A stretch of 21,984 nucleotides of DNA from an uncultured Collinsella sp. (GCA_902496845.1 CABVCJ010000035.1:1-21984); one strand, 5' to 3'; numbered from the stretch's first letter, positions 6,754 to 13,831 are shown. Translations and numbers: made by a program. Notes: generated by a model from the letters alone, not told the origin.

Positions 6754-7857
6754 ATGTCGAAGCCGCGTCGTCGTAGGCAGAAAAAGCAGGTTAAGCCCGA
6801 GCTCAAGCTTAGGCAGTTTGCCGCCACCGAGCTTTCCGACCAGCTTGCCGCCCAACACTCCGCCGCCGACCTGCCGCGCTTTATGGTCGACACGGTTGCC
6901 GGCGCCTACACGCCTACCGATGCCGAGCTCATGATCGAGGGCTTTGGCGCCGCAGCCACGCGCCCGGTCACGCTGCGCGCCAACACGCTCAAGGCGACCG
7001 CCGAGGACATCGCCGCGGCACTCGATGCCGCCGGCATCGCCCACAACCCCGTCGCCTGGTACCCAGAAGCCTTTATCCTGCCCGAGGCCCAGGTTTCCGA
7101 TCTGTGGGATCTCGACATCTACCGCGACGGCAAGATCTACTTGCAAAGTCTGTCGTCCATGATGCCGCCTTTGGTATTAGGCGCTCAGGCCGGCGAGGAC
7201 ATCTTGGACATGTGCGCAGCCCCCGGCGGCAAGACGACGCAGATCGCCGCCCTCACCCAGGGACAGGCGCACCTCACCGCCTGTGAGATGAGCATTCCCC
7301 GCGCCGAAAAGCTCGAGTCGAACCTCCATCGTCAGGGTGCCAAAAACGTGCCCGTCATGCGCATCGACGCACGCGAGCTCGACGAGTTCTTCCGTTTTGA
7401 CCGCATCCTGCTCGACGCCCCCTGCACCGGCACGGGCACCGTCATCAGCGGCAACGAGAAAAGCCTGCGCGGCCTGACCGAGCAGCTGCTCGTCAAGTGC
7501 GCCCGCTCGCAGCGCGCGCTTCTGGACCGCGCCATGGGAGCCCTCAAACCGGGCGGCACGCTCGTCTATTCCACCTGTTCGATCATGCCGCAGGAAAACG
7601 AGGACGCCCTGCAAGAGGCCCTCGACAAGCACATGGATTGCGAGCTTATCCCCCTCGACGGCACACCGAGCGAAAGTGAAGCGCGTCGCGCCCAGGATGC
7701 CGGCGAGGAGCCGCATATCGAGTGCAACGCCCTCACCGAGGCCATCGCCGCCGGCCATGTCTCGGCCATCGCCAACGGTATGCCCGGCACGCTGACCATT
7801 CCGCCTAGCCGCGATTTTGAGGGCTTCTACATTGCCCTGATCCGAAAACGCAGCTAG
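6754..7857 (+). CDS. NOL1/NOP2/Sun-family RNA (cytosine-5) methyltransferase
   Basis: This protein methylates carbon 5 of cytosine in RNA (rRNA or tRNA) with SAM. The N-terminal 140 residues match the family's RNA-binding lead-in: KPEL, then PRFMVDTVAG, RPVTLRANTLK and the QSLSSMMPPLVL helix. The SAM loop LDMCAAPGGKT is at residues 151-161. The two conserved cysteines are in LLDAPCTGTG (Cys224) and VYSTCSIMPQENE (Cys275); the second is the nucleophile in this family. At 367 residues it is shorter than RsmB or RsmF (about 430-480) and lacks an NusB-like N domain and any PUA-like C domain, so it resembles a minimal RsmF-type enzyme. Target site unknown. The Lys/Arg-rich N terminus fits RNA binding. 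AAGGAAAG precedes the ATG by about four bases, and metG ends 59 bases upstream. Confidence 0.92.
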   Translation: MSKPRRRRQKKQVKPELKLRQFAATELSDQLAAQHSAADLPRFMVDTVAGAYTPTDAELMIEGFGAAATRPVTLRANTLKATAEDIAAALDAAGIAHNPVAWYPEAFILPEAQVSDLWDLDIYRDGKIYLQSLSSMMPPLVLGAQAGEDILDMCAAPGGKTTQIAALTQGQAHLTACEMSIPRAEKLESNLHRQGAKNVPVMRIDARELDEFFRFDRILLDAPCTGTGTVISGNEKSLRGLTEQLLVKCARSQRALLDRAMGALKPGGTLVYSTCSIMPQENEDALQEALDKHMDCELIPLDGTPSESEARRAQDAGEEPHIECNALTEAIAAGHVSAIANGMPGTLTIPPSRDFEGFYIALIRKRS

Positions 7858-7881
7858 CGCACGGATCAAAAACTCAACAAG

Positions 7882-8052
7882 CTATCTCTGTGCGCGTTTG
7901 CCCTGCTGGTCGCGATGCTGCTTAAGCATCGCGCGCTCCTTGCGTTCGGCCCTTTTGCCCTTAATGGCCGTGACCACAAAGTAGATGACCGCGGCGGCAA
8001 CGATTGCGCCCACGCACAGGCCAATCGAGCCAAACATTGCTGTCAATTCCAT
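7882..8052 (-). CDS. Small single-pass membrane protein, 56 residues
   Basis: The minus strand encodes 56 residues from the ATG at 8052 to a TAG at 7882-7884. A short polar start (MELTAMFGS) is followed by a hydrophobic helix at residues 10-29 (GLCVGAIVAAAVIYFVVTAI) and a strongly basic tail (KGKRAERKERAMLKQHRDQQ). The tail makes a cytoplasmic C terminus likely. GAGAGGTGA lies a few bases upstream of the ATG, and an extended -10 is found a further 30 bases back. I recognise no family, and the function is unknown. It converges with the m5C methyltransferase gene, whose stop is 24 bases away, with no intrinsic terminator between them. Confidence 0.7.
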   Translation of the reverse strand: MELTAMFGSIGLCVGAIVAAAVIYFVVTAIKGKRAERKERAMLKQHRDQQGKRAQR

Positions 8053-8084
8053 ACCGCGTCACCTCTCTTTTAAACGGGACTTTC

Positions 8085-8093
8085 AAGATAGCA
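8085..8093 (-). promoter_or_regulatory. Extended -10 candidate for the 56-residue membrane protein
   Basis: The minus strand reads TGC then TATCTT (four of six matches to TATAAT), about 33 bases before the ATG at 8052. No clear -35 is seen. Confidence 0.3.
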
Positions 8094-8129
8094 CCTCGAT
8101 CCTCGCCACCACAGCTCCTTCACGTTCTC

Positions 8130-8162
8130 CCGCCCTTCGGTCTAACGGATGGTGCGGCGGGG
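8130..8162. repeat. CCCGCC/GGCGGG inverted repeat in intergenic region
   Basis: CCCGCC (8130-8135) pairs with GGCGGG (8157-8162) around a 21-base loop in the divergent gap 8053-8243. No T run follows in either direction. This is a weak structure that may be chance. Confidence 0.25.
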
Positions 8163-8228
8163 AAAAATCAACTCGTCAAACGATTTAGCATTCGCAATTC
8201 CGGCTGCATCGCGCCGGCCACCATCGCA

Positions 8229-8234
8229 TAGAAT
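8229..8234 (+). promoter_or_regulatory. -10 box candidate giving a leaderless or near-leaderless mRNA
   Basis: TAGAAT (five of six to TATAAT) ends nine bases before the ATG at 8244. Transcription would begin at or next to the start codon, which fits the lack of any Shine-Dalgarno sequence there. No good -35 is seen at the usual spacing. Confidence 0.35.
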
Positions 8235-8243
8235 CGAGCCTCC

Positions 8244-9335
8244 ATGGATACCCTCAACGACCTAAACGAACGCGTCGACGCCTTTGTCGGCACCAGCTCC
8301 TTCGACACGCCTGCCGCGGCAAACGACCAAGCTCCCATCGATGTACCCGCCGAGGTTCACGAGGACATCGTCGCCTCGGTCGATTTCTCCGAGGTCGAGC
8401 TCGCAGACGAGTTCACCGAGCCCCAGGTAGCCGTGACCCCCAACGGACTGCTCCCCATGGAGCCACTGCCCATCGACGGACGTTTGCGCAAGGCGGCCCT
8501 TCGCATGCCCGACGAGATCGAGGAGGCCAGCGGCTTTACGCTCTTTGGCCGCCGCATCAAATCGCTCATCTACACCACCGACGTGGCGGTCATCCGCAAT
8601 TCCAATGCCGACGCCGTGTTTGCCGTCTACCCCTTCACGCCGCAGCCCGCCATTACGCAGGCGCTGCTGACCGTTGCCGAGTGCCCGGTCTTTGTGGGCG
8701 TTGGCGGCGGCACCACCACCGGTAAGCGCTCCGTGCAGATGGCGGCCGTCTCCGAGATGCAGGGCGCGGCGGGCTGCGTGGTCAATTCCCCCGCTACCGC
8801 CGAGATGGTCGAGCACATCACCAACATCGCCGACATCCCCGTCATCGCCACGGTCGTTCGCTGCGACGACGATGCTCACGCCAAGGTGCGCGCCGGAGCC
8901 AAGATCCTCAACATCGCGGCCGGCAAGAACACGCCGCAGGTCCTGCGTGAACTGCGCGAGCACTATCCCAACCTGCCGCTCATCGCACCGGGCGGCAAGA
9001 CGCCCGAGAGCATCCGTGAGACCATCGCTGCCGGCGCCAATGCCATCATCTGGACGCCGCCTTCGGCCCAGCAGCTTCAGACCGACATGATGCAGCGCTA
9101 TCGCAAGATGAAGGAAGACGCCACGCCCGTCATCTCGCGCGACGATGTGCCCATTATCGACCAGGTCGCCGCCGCCGAGGTCAGCCAGGTCGAGAACATG
9201 AATCCCGATGTGCCGATCCCCGACGAAGTCATCGAACGCGTCGCTTCAATCCACGATCATATCGAGGAACGTCGCGCCAACCGCGGACTCAAGCCCTCGC
9301 TGCACGGCTTTTTCTTCCGCGGAAAGAAACGCTAG
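8244..9335 (+). CDS. Conserved TIM-barrel protein of unknown function, hydrolase / nitronate-monooxygenase-like
   Basis: The central part, residues about 98-290, has alternating strand and helix with glycine-rich strand ends typical of a phosphate-binding TIM barrel: LIYTTDVAVIRNSNADAVFAVYPF, VFVGVGGGTTTGKRSV, AAGCVVNSPAT, IPVIATVVR, AGAKILNIAAGKNT and LIAPGGKTPESI...IIWTPP. From memory, similar barrels in Firmicutes are often labelled hydrolase or nitronate-monooxygenase-like; I know of no established reaction. Here the barrel carries an acidic 90-residue N-terminal extension and a 70-residue C-terminal extension ending in basic FFFRGKKR. The extensions look like partner- or membrane-contact segments rather than catalytic ones. 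The gene stands alone: its own -10 box lies just upstream, and a strong terminator starts five bases after its stop. Function unassigned. Confidence 0.75.
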   Translation: MDTLNDLNERVDAFVGTSSFDTPAAANDQAPIDVPAEVHEDIVASVDFSEVELADEFTEPQVAVTPNGLLPMEPLPIDGRLRKAALRMPDEIEEASGFTLFGRRIKSLIYTTDVAVIRNSNADAVFAVYPFTPQPAITQALLTVAECPVFVGVGGGTTTGKRSVQMAAVSEMQGAAGCVVNSPATAEMVEHITNIADIPVIATVVRCDDDAHAKVRAGAKILNIAAGKNTPQVLRELREHYPNLPLIAPGGKTPESIRETIAAGANAIIWTPPSAQQLQTDMMQRYRKMKEDATPVISRDDVPIIDQVAAAEVSQVENMNPDVPIPDEVIERVASIHDHIEERRANRGLKPSLHGFFFRGKKR

Positions 9336-9339
9336 CCGC

Positions 9340-9388
9340 AACAGAAAAAGGCCCGTCCCGCAAACAACGGGACGGGCCTTTTTCTGTT
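9340..9388. terminator. Strong bidirectional intrinsic terminator
   Basis: Two perfectly complementary 21-base arms (9340-9360 and 9368-9388) surround a CAAACAA loop. The GC-rich stem core is flanked by A5 on one side and T5 on the other, so it terminates in both directions. It serves the convergent TIM-barrel gene and degV. Confidence 0.9.
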
Positions 9389-9445
9389 ATCAAGTGTCAG
9401 GAGGGACAGGCGCAGCCGTTAAAACCGTCAGCCAGCCCACAAACG

Positions 9446-10336
9446 CTAATCCACGCGCTTGTCGCCCATAAAGAAGACGGCCACCGTGCCGGGGCCGGTA
9501 TGCGAGCCAATCAGGGCACCGATGCTATTGATCTCAATCTTGCCTTTGAGCTGCGGAACCTGTTCCTCTATCAGTGCCGCAACGGCCTCGGCGTCCTCGC
9601 GGCACGCCGAGTGCGACATGATGCACTTGCCCGAATAGTTCGCGCCGTCCTGCACATGCGCCATCACGGTCTTGGCCATCTCGGAGATCGCGCGCTTCTT
9701 GGTGCGAATCTTCTCGCGTGGCGCCAGCTCACCTTCGCAATCGACCGTCATAAGCGGGCAAATCTTGAGTGCCGTGCCGATGATCGCGCTCGCGGCCGAA
9801 ATGCGACCGCCGCGCAGGTAGCTCGACAGATCGGTCGAGAAGAACCAGTGGTGCAAGTTGAGCTTGTTCTCCTCGATCCAGGCAGCCGTCTCGTCGAGTG
9901 AAGCCCCGCTATCGCGAACGTCGGCGGCACATTCCGCCAGCAGGCCAAAGCCCGAAGACGCCGCCAACGAATCGATGACGCGCACCTTGCCGCCCTGGGG
10001 ATAGCGATTCGCGAGCATCTGCGCCGCAACGCAGGCCGATCCATACGTGCCCGAAATACCCGACGACAACGTTAGGTGCAGCACGTCTTTACCCTCGGCA
10101 ACAAACGGCTCCCAAAACTCCTCGTACTCGCCCACGCTTACCTGAGACGTCTTGGGCATGGCGCCCGCGGCAATCTGGGCAAAAAACTCGTCCGGCGTAA
10201 CCGACTGATACAGATCGTCCGTATAGACAACATCGTCGATCTCGTAATGAAAACACACGACAGGGATATTGCGCGACGCAAAGAACTCACGGGTTCGGTC
10301 GGCGGCGGATTCACAGGTCAGGACAAAATCACTCAT
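9446..10336 (-). CDS. DegV family fatty-acid-binding protein
   Basis: DegV/FakB-type proteins bind a fatty acid in a two-domain fold and in many Gram-positives present it to a fatty acid kinase for phospholipid synthesis. Signature segments are seen in order: TSQVSVGEY (about residue 65), LSSGISGTYGSA, VIDSLAASSGFG, YLRGGRISAASAIIGTALKI and, at the C terminus, IGALIGSHTGPGTVAVFFMG. The 296 residues from the ATG at 10336 fit the family. AAGGAG lies six bases before this ATG. The frame stays open upstream to 10507, but that extension would run through the promoter and has no family similarity. No fakA kinase gene is next to it here. An extended -10 lies 29 bases upstream, and a bidirectional terminator follows. 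Confidence 0.93.
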   Translation of the reverse strand: MSDFVLTCESAADRTREFFASRNIPVVCFHYEIDDVVYTDDLYQSVTPDEFFAQIAAGAMPKTSQVSVGEYEEFWEPFVAEGKDVLHLTLSSGISGTYGSACVAAQMLANRYPQGGKVRVIDSLAASSGFGLLAECAADVRDSGASLDETAAWIEENKLNLHHWFFSTDLSSYLRGGRISAASAIIGTALKICPLMTVDCEGELAPREKIRTKKRAISEMAKTVMAHVQDGANYSGKCIMSHSACREDAEAVAALIEEQVPQLKGKIEINSIGALIGSHTGPGTVAVFFMGDKRVD

Positions 10337-10342
10337 ATGAGG

Positions 10343-10348
10343 CTCCTT
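10343..10348 (-). promoter_or_regulatory. Ribosome binding site deciding the degV start
   Basis: The minus strand reads AAGGAG, six bases before the ATG at 10336. This rules out the longer reading frame that stays open to 10507. Confidence 0.7.
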
Positions 10349-10364
10349 AGTCATTGCTGCGCAA

Positions 10365-10373
10365 ATTATCGCA
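10365..10373 (-). promoter_or_regulatory. Extended -10 promoter candidate for degV
   Basis: The minus strand reads TGC then GATAAT, identical over nine bases to the candidate before metG. The predicted start of transcription, near 10358, gives a leader of about 22 bases containing the ribosome site. Confidence 0.45.
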
Positions 10374-10397
10374 CAGCAAGCGTGAATACGGTACAAA

Positions 10398-10436
10398 TGT
10401 CCACTATTTACCAAATTGAACCAAAGATAGTGAACA
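10398..10436. promoter_or_regulatory. Operator-like imperfect inverted repeat between degV and fbp
   Basis: TGTCCACTAT (10398-10407) and ATAGTGAACA (10427-10436) are inverted copies matching at nine of ten bases, 19 bases apart. The interval holds a smaller direct repeat, ACCAAAttgaACCAAA. The site is AT-rich in a GC-rich genome and sits upstream of both divergent genes, as expected of a transcription factor site. The regulator is unknown. Confidence 0.4.
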
Positions 10437-10598
10437 TCTTTACCGTCATCATCTCTATCGATCCCGGAGGCATGCGTCTGCAAAAACGAACCTGCGTCTC
10501 CACTCAACCGCCATATCTACCTCAACTAAATCGATTTACCAAACCGTTCGGCCAACAATTCGACCTCCCATCTCCATTCGAAACAAAAGCGGCGCATA

Positions 10599-10630
10599 CT
10601 GATAAACGTTTGACGCTGTTTGTCAGTTTT
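10599..10630 (+). promoter_or_regulatory. Leader hairpin followed by TTTT ahead of fbp
   Basis: CTGATAAAC (10599-10607) pairs with GTTTGTCAG (10618-10626), using one U-G pair, and TTTT follows directly. It ends 24 bases before the fbp ATG. The stem is AU-rich and weak. It could be an attenuator or a translation-affecting hairpin, or chance. The rest of the 318-base gap shows only the inverted repeat and the degV promoter. Confidence 0.25.
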
Positions 10631-10654
10631 ACCAACCACATCGGAAGGTGCTTC

Positions 10655-12571
10655 ATGGTCGCATTCGATCGCAATCCGCAAGACTTCAAGTATCTGCGCC
10701 TGCTGTCGAGACAGTTCCCCACCGAGCAATCCGCATTCACCGAGATCATCAACCTCTCGGCCATCCTCAACCTACCCAAGGGCACCGAGCATTTTATGAG
10801 CGATGTGCATGGCGAGTACGAAGCCTTTATGCACATCCTCAACAACTGCTCGGGCGTCGTACGCGAGCATGTCGACGAGATCTTTGGCGACACGCTCTCC
10901 TTTGACGAAAAGGGCGAGCTGTGCACGCTCATCTACTATCCGCGCGAGAAGATCGATCTTGTCCGCAGCCGGCGCGAGGACTCGCCCACCTGGTACAAGA
11001 CCATGCTCGACCAGCTCATTGTGGTTGCCCGCTCGCTTTCGAGTCGCTACACCCGCTCCAAGGTGCGTAAGGCCATCCCGCGTGATTACGCCTACATCAT
11101 CGACGAGTTGCTGCACACACATCCAGACGAGAACAACTACCGCGTGCGTTATCACGAGCGCATTATCGAATCCATCTTGGAGACCGCCAGCGCCGACGAC
11201 TTTATCGAGTCGCTTGCCTCGCTCATCAAGCGCCTCGCCGTCGACCACCTGCACTTGGTGGGCGACATCTTCGACCGTGGCGGAGGTGCGGCCAAGATTA
11301 TGGACCGCCTGCTCACCTATCATTCGCTCGATATTCAGTGGGGTAACCACGATCTGCTGTGGATGGGCGCTGCGGCCGGTGAGCCCGCCTGCATCGCCAC
11401 GGTGCTGCGCAATAACCTGCGCTACGACAATTACGAGATCCTCGAGAACGATTACGGCATCTCGCTGCGCGAGCTTGTCGCCTTCGCCGACGCCACCTAT
11501 ACCGCCGGCGAGCCCATCACCCCGCTGATCAAGGCCATCAACGTGCTGCTCTTTAAACTCGAGGGCCAGATTATCCAGCGTCACCCCGAGTTCGACATGA
11601 CCGACCGCCTGCTGCTCGACAAGATCGACCACAACACCGGCACGGTCACGCTCGCCGACGGCAGCGTGTGGCCGCTCGCGACCAACGACTTCCCCACCGT
11701 CGACCCGACGGACCCTTACACGCTCACGCCCCAGGAGCAACACATCATCGACAAGCTCGTGTCCGAGTTTGTCACCGCCGATCATCTGCATCGCCATATC
11801 GATTTCCTCTACACCCACGGCTCGATGTACAAGGTCACCAACGGCAACCTGCTGTTCCATGGCTGTGTGCCGCTCAACGAGGACGGTACCTTTAGCAGCA
11901 TGAACTGCCTGGGCACCTGGCACGCTGGTCGCGATTATCTCGATTTTTGCGACCGCATCGCCCGCCGCGCCTGGCGCGTGGGCGACCGCGACGCCCTCGA
12001 CTGGATGTGGTACCTGTGGATCGGCTTTAACTCACCCGCGAGCGGACGCCTGGTGCGTACCTTTGAGCGTGCCTATATCGCCGATAAGAGCACCTGGGCC
12101 GAGCCGATGGACCCGTACTTCACGCTTACCAAGTCGCCCTCGGTCTGCGACGACATCATGCACGAGTTCGGCGTTGCCCCCATGGCATGTTCGCCGACCG
12201 GCCACATCATCAACGGCCACACGCCCGTCAAGACGACCAAGGGCGAGCAGCCCATCCGCGCCAACGGCAAGCTGCTGGTCATCGACGGCGGCTTCTGTCG
12301 CGCCTACCATCCCAAGACGGGCATCGCCGGCTACACGCTTATCTCGAGCTCGCGCGGATGCCGTCTTAAGTCGCACCGGGCCTTTACCACCGTTGCCGAG
12401 GCGCTCACCCGCAACGTGGACATCGAAAGCGAGACCAACCGCTTTGACGAGGCCGACCGCCGCCGCATGGTCAGCGATACCGACACTGGCGCCAAGATCC
12501 GCAGCCAAATCCAAGACCTACGCCAGCTGCTCGATGCATATAGAAACGGTGCTATCGAGGAGCGCGCCTAG
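10655..12571 (+). CDS. fbp: Class III fructose-1,6-bisphosphatase
   Basis: Hydrolyses fructose 1,6-bisphosphate to fructose 6-phosphate in gluconeogenesis; the class III enzyme is the manganese-dependent type of Firmicutes and relatives. The calcineurin-like metal motifs are in order: MSDVHGEYE (Asp50, His52), GDIFDRGG (Asp204, Asp207), GNHDLLW (Asn231, His232, Asp233), then LFHGCVP and INGHTPVK. Near the C terminus IDGGFCRAYHPKTGIAGYTL matches the family. The 638 residues match its usual 640-670. I start at the ATG at 10655, with GGAAGGTG five bases upstream. The frame is open further left, but that stretch runs antisense into degV and has no family similarity. It is divergent from degV, and a hairpin cluster begins at its stop codon. 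Confidence 0.96.
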   Translation: MVAFDRNPQDFKYLRLLSRQFPTEQSAFTEIINLSAILNLPKGTEHFMSDVHGEYEAFMHILNNCSGVVREHVDEIFGDTLSFDEKGELCTLIYYPREKIDLVRSRREDSPTWYKTMLDQLIVVARSLSSRYTRSKVRKAIPRDYAYIIDELLHTHPDENNYRVRYHERIIESILETASADDFIESLASLIKRLAVDHLHLVGDIFDRGGGAAKIMDRLLTYHSLDIQWGNHDLLWMGAAAGEPACIATVLRNNLRYDNYEILENDYGISLRELVAFADATYTAGEPITPLIKAINVLLFKLEGQIIQRHPEFDMTDRLLLDKIDHNTGTVTLADGSVWPLATNDFPTVDPTDPYTLTPQEQHIIDKLVSEFVTADHLHRHIDFLYTHGSMYKVTNGNLLFHGCVPLNEDGTFSSMNCLGTWHAGRDYLDFCDRIARRAWRVGDRDALDWMWYLWIGFNSPASGRLVRTFERAYIADKSTWAEPMDPYFTLTKSPSVCDDIMHEFGVAPMACSPTGHIINGHTPVKTTKGEQPIRANGKLLVIDGGFCRAYHPKTGIAGYTLISSSRGCRLKSHRAFTTVAEALTRNVDIESETNRFDEADRRRMVSDTDTGAKIRSQIQDLRQLLDAYRNGAIEERA

Positions 12572-12618
12572 CCCCGCCTGCGGGGATTGGCTAAACTTGC
12601 TGAGTTTGTCATCCCCGC
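12572..12618 (+). promoter_or_regulatory. Overlapping, mutually exclusive hairpins between fbp and gtrA-like gene 1
   Basis: CCCCGC (12572-12577) can pair with GCGGGG (12580-12585). The same GCGGGGAT (12580-12587) can instead pair with ATCCCCGC (12611-12618), with AAACT/AGTTT (12593-12597, 12603-12607) stacked inside. The two folds compete for the same bases. There is no T run, so neither is a classic terminator. It could be an attenuator-like switch or a processing site before the GtrA gene. Confidence 0.4.
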
Positions 12619-12649
12619 GGCGCTCTGGCGCCACTCTAAGGCAGGTACC

Positions 12650-13045
12650 ATGCAAAAGCTCCTTGCGCAGATCATGAAGTTTGGCGTCGTCGGCGTCGTC
12701 GCCACGGTCATCGACTTTGGCATCATGAATCTGCTTCACTACGGTCTGGGCCTCAATATCCTGATCGCCAATACCAGCGGCTTTATCGTCTCGCTTATCT
12801 TTAACTACGTCGCGAGCATGAAGTACGTGTTTGCGCACAAGGAAGGCATGAGCCGCCGCCGCGAGTTCATTATCTTTGTCGTGCTGTCCGTTATTGGCCT
12901 GGCGCTCAACGACGGCATCGTGCTGGCGCTCAACGCCGGCCTGGGGCTCGAGGCCAATATCGCCAAGATTTGCGCCACCGCGCTTGTTATGGTCTACAAC
13001 TTTGTGACCCGAAAGATCTTCCTGGAGGGCGACGAGACCAAGTAG
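12650..13045 (+). CDS. GtrA family membrane protein (copy 1)
   Basis: GtrA-like proteins are small four-helix membrane proteins linked to moving lipid-linked sugars across the membrane for cell-surface polysaccharide decoration. This one has 131 residues with helices at about 8-28, 34-54, 73-95 and 102-122. Family features are the opening KFGVVGVVAT, the SLIFNYVASMKYVF end of helix 2, the REF..F....V.GL.LND segment and the terminal YNFVTRKIFLE. I start at the ATG at 12650 (MQKLLAQ), with AAGGCAGG ending four bases upstream. A TTG at 12587 is in frame but falls in the hairpin region. It lies 78 bases after fbp, and the second copy follows after 219 bases. No glycosyltransferase gene is adjacent, so the sugar and acceptor are unknown. 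Confidence 0.88.
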   Translation: MQKLLAQIMKFGVVGVVATVIDFGIMNLLHYGLGLNILIANTSGFIVSLIFNYVASMKYVFAHKEGMSRRREFIIFVVLSVIGLALNDGIVLALNAGLGLEANIAKICATALVMVYNFVTRKIFLEGDETK

Positions 13046-13052
13046 CTCGACT

Positions 13053-13130
13053 TTCCCGCACAGCTACGGGGCCCACGGATGACGTACGTCGAGCACTGCG
13101 TTGTTCGTGGGCCTTGCTCGTTTACGGGAA
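13053..13130. repeat. Palindromic element between the two gtrA-like genes
   Basis: The outer arms TTCCCG (13053-13058) and CGGGAA (13125-13130) enclose the inner arms GGCCCACG (13070-13077) and CGTGGGCC (13106-13113). Between the inner arms lies the perfect palindrome GACGTACGTC (13081-13090). It starts six bases after the first GtrA gene stops. No T run follows. It may be a 3' structure or an extragenic repeat. The rest of the gap (13131-13264) shows no convincing promoter. Confidence 0.35.
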
Positions 13131-13264
13131 GATTTGCAACGTTTGCGGATTACCTCTTGAATATTTGGCGAGTTCGTATAGTTCTTGGCAAAGCCCTTAC
13201 GTTTCCCTTGCAAAAGCTCTAAAGTATCCTCTGCTCGATTCGTCAACGCATTGGATGTGATTAC

Positions 13265-13672
13265 GTGCGCAAGGCACTGGCACAACCTCATACCAAGCAG
13301 TTCCTCAAGTTCGCTGTCGTGGGTCTTATCTCCTTTGGCATCGACTGGGGTATGCTCATTGCGCTCGTCGAGCTGTTCCACCTCGACTTTTTGATGAGCA
13401 CCACGATCTCGTTTATCACGTCCGTCGTGGTCAACTACTGGCTCAGCATGAAGTACGTGTTCGACCATCGCGAGGGCATGAGCCGCAAGCGCGAGTTTAC
13501 GATCTTCACCATCCTGTCGGTGATTGGCCTGGGTCTCAACGATCTGTACATGTTTGTGGGCGTCACGTTTTTGAGCATCGGCTACCAGGCCATGAAAGCC
13601 ATCGCCACGTTCCTGGTCACCTGGTATAACTACTTTAGCCGTCGCTTCTTCCTCGAGGGCGCGCAGTCGTAG
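13265..13672 (+). CDS. GtrA family membrane protein (copy 2)
   Basis: A second GtrA-type four-helix membrane protein of 135 residues, with helices at about 13-33, 42-62, 79-101 and 107-126. It opens with KFAVVGLISFGIDWGM. The motif SMKYVFDHREGMSRKREF is nearly the same as ASMKYVFAHKEGMSRRREF in copy 1, and the LSVIGLGLND and YNYFSRRFFLE segments also correspond, so the two are tandem paralogues. I use the GTG at 13265, which puts the conserved start of helix 1 at the right distance. The ribosome site (GGATGTGA) is weak. Fourteen of the last residues before the stop are conserved in type with copy 1, and the gene ends in a clear terminator. The role is presumably in membrane transfer of lipid-linked sugars, by family. 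Confidence 0.87.
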   Translation: MRKALAQPHTKQFLKFAVVGLISFGIDWGMLIALVELFHLDFLMSTTISFITSVVVNYWLSMKYVFDHREGMSRKREFTIFTILSVIGLGLNDLYMFVGVTFLSIGYQAMKAIATFLVTWYNYFSRRFFLEGAQS

Positions 13673-13698
13673 TTTGCTCGACATTAGCTTGAAGGTAT

Positions 13699-13732
13699 AA
13701 CCGGTTGGAATTCTCGTTCCAACCGGTTTTTT
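13699..13732 (+). terminator. Intrinsic terminator of the second gtrA-like gene
   Basis: AACCGGTTGGAA (13699-13710) and TTCCAACCGGTT (13717-13728) form a perfect 12-bp stem with a six-base loop, and six T residues run through 13727-13732. A textbook Rho-independent terminator 27 bases after the stop. Confidence 0.9.
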
Positions 13733-13771
13733 GTTTGCCGAGAGATCCGGCGACCCAGTCCTCTACGCATG

Positions 13772-13808
13772 AAAAACGGGCGGCCCGGATGTTTGTCCGA
13801 ACCGCCCG
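13772..13808 (-). terminator. Intrinsic terminator of the DUF4430 surface operon
   Basis: Read on the minus strand, CGGGCGG (13808-13802) pairs with CCGCCCG (13783-13777), extended by TCCG/CGGA after a two-base mismatch, and five T residues follow (13776-13772). It lies 23 bases past the stop of the DUF4430 gene. Confidence 0.75.
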
Positions 13809-13831
13809 CATGGCGTGTTATGTCGAGGCAT

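Noticed and set aside
10337..10507. Upstream extension of degV
   Set aside because: It runs through the promoter-like element, and the ATG at 10336 has AAGGAG six bases away and matches the family start.
10076..10654. N-terminal extension of the fbp reading frame
   Set aside because: It would overlap degV antisense and the intergenic operator-like site. The proper start at 10655 has a good ribosome site and gives the family length.
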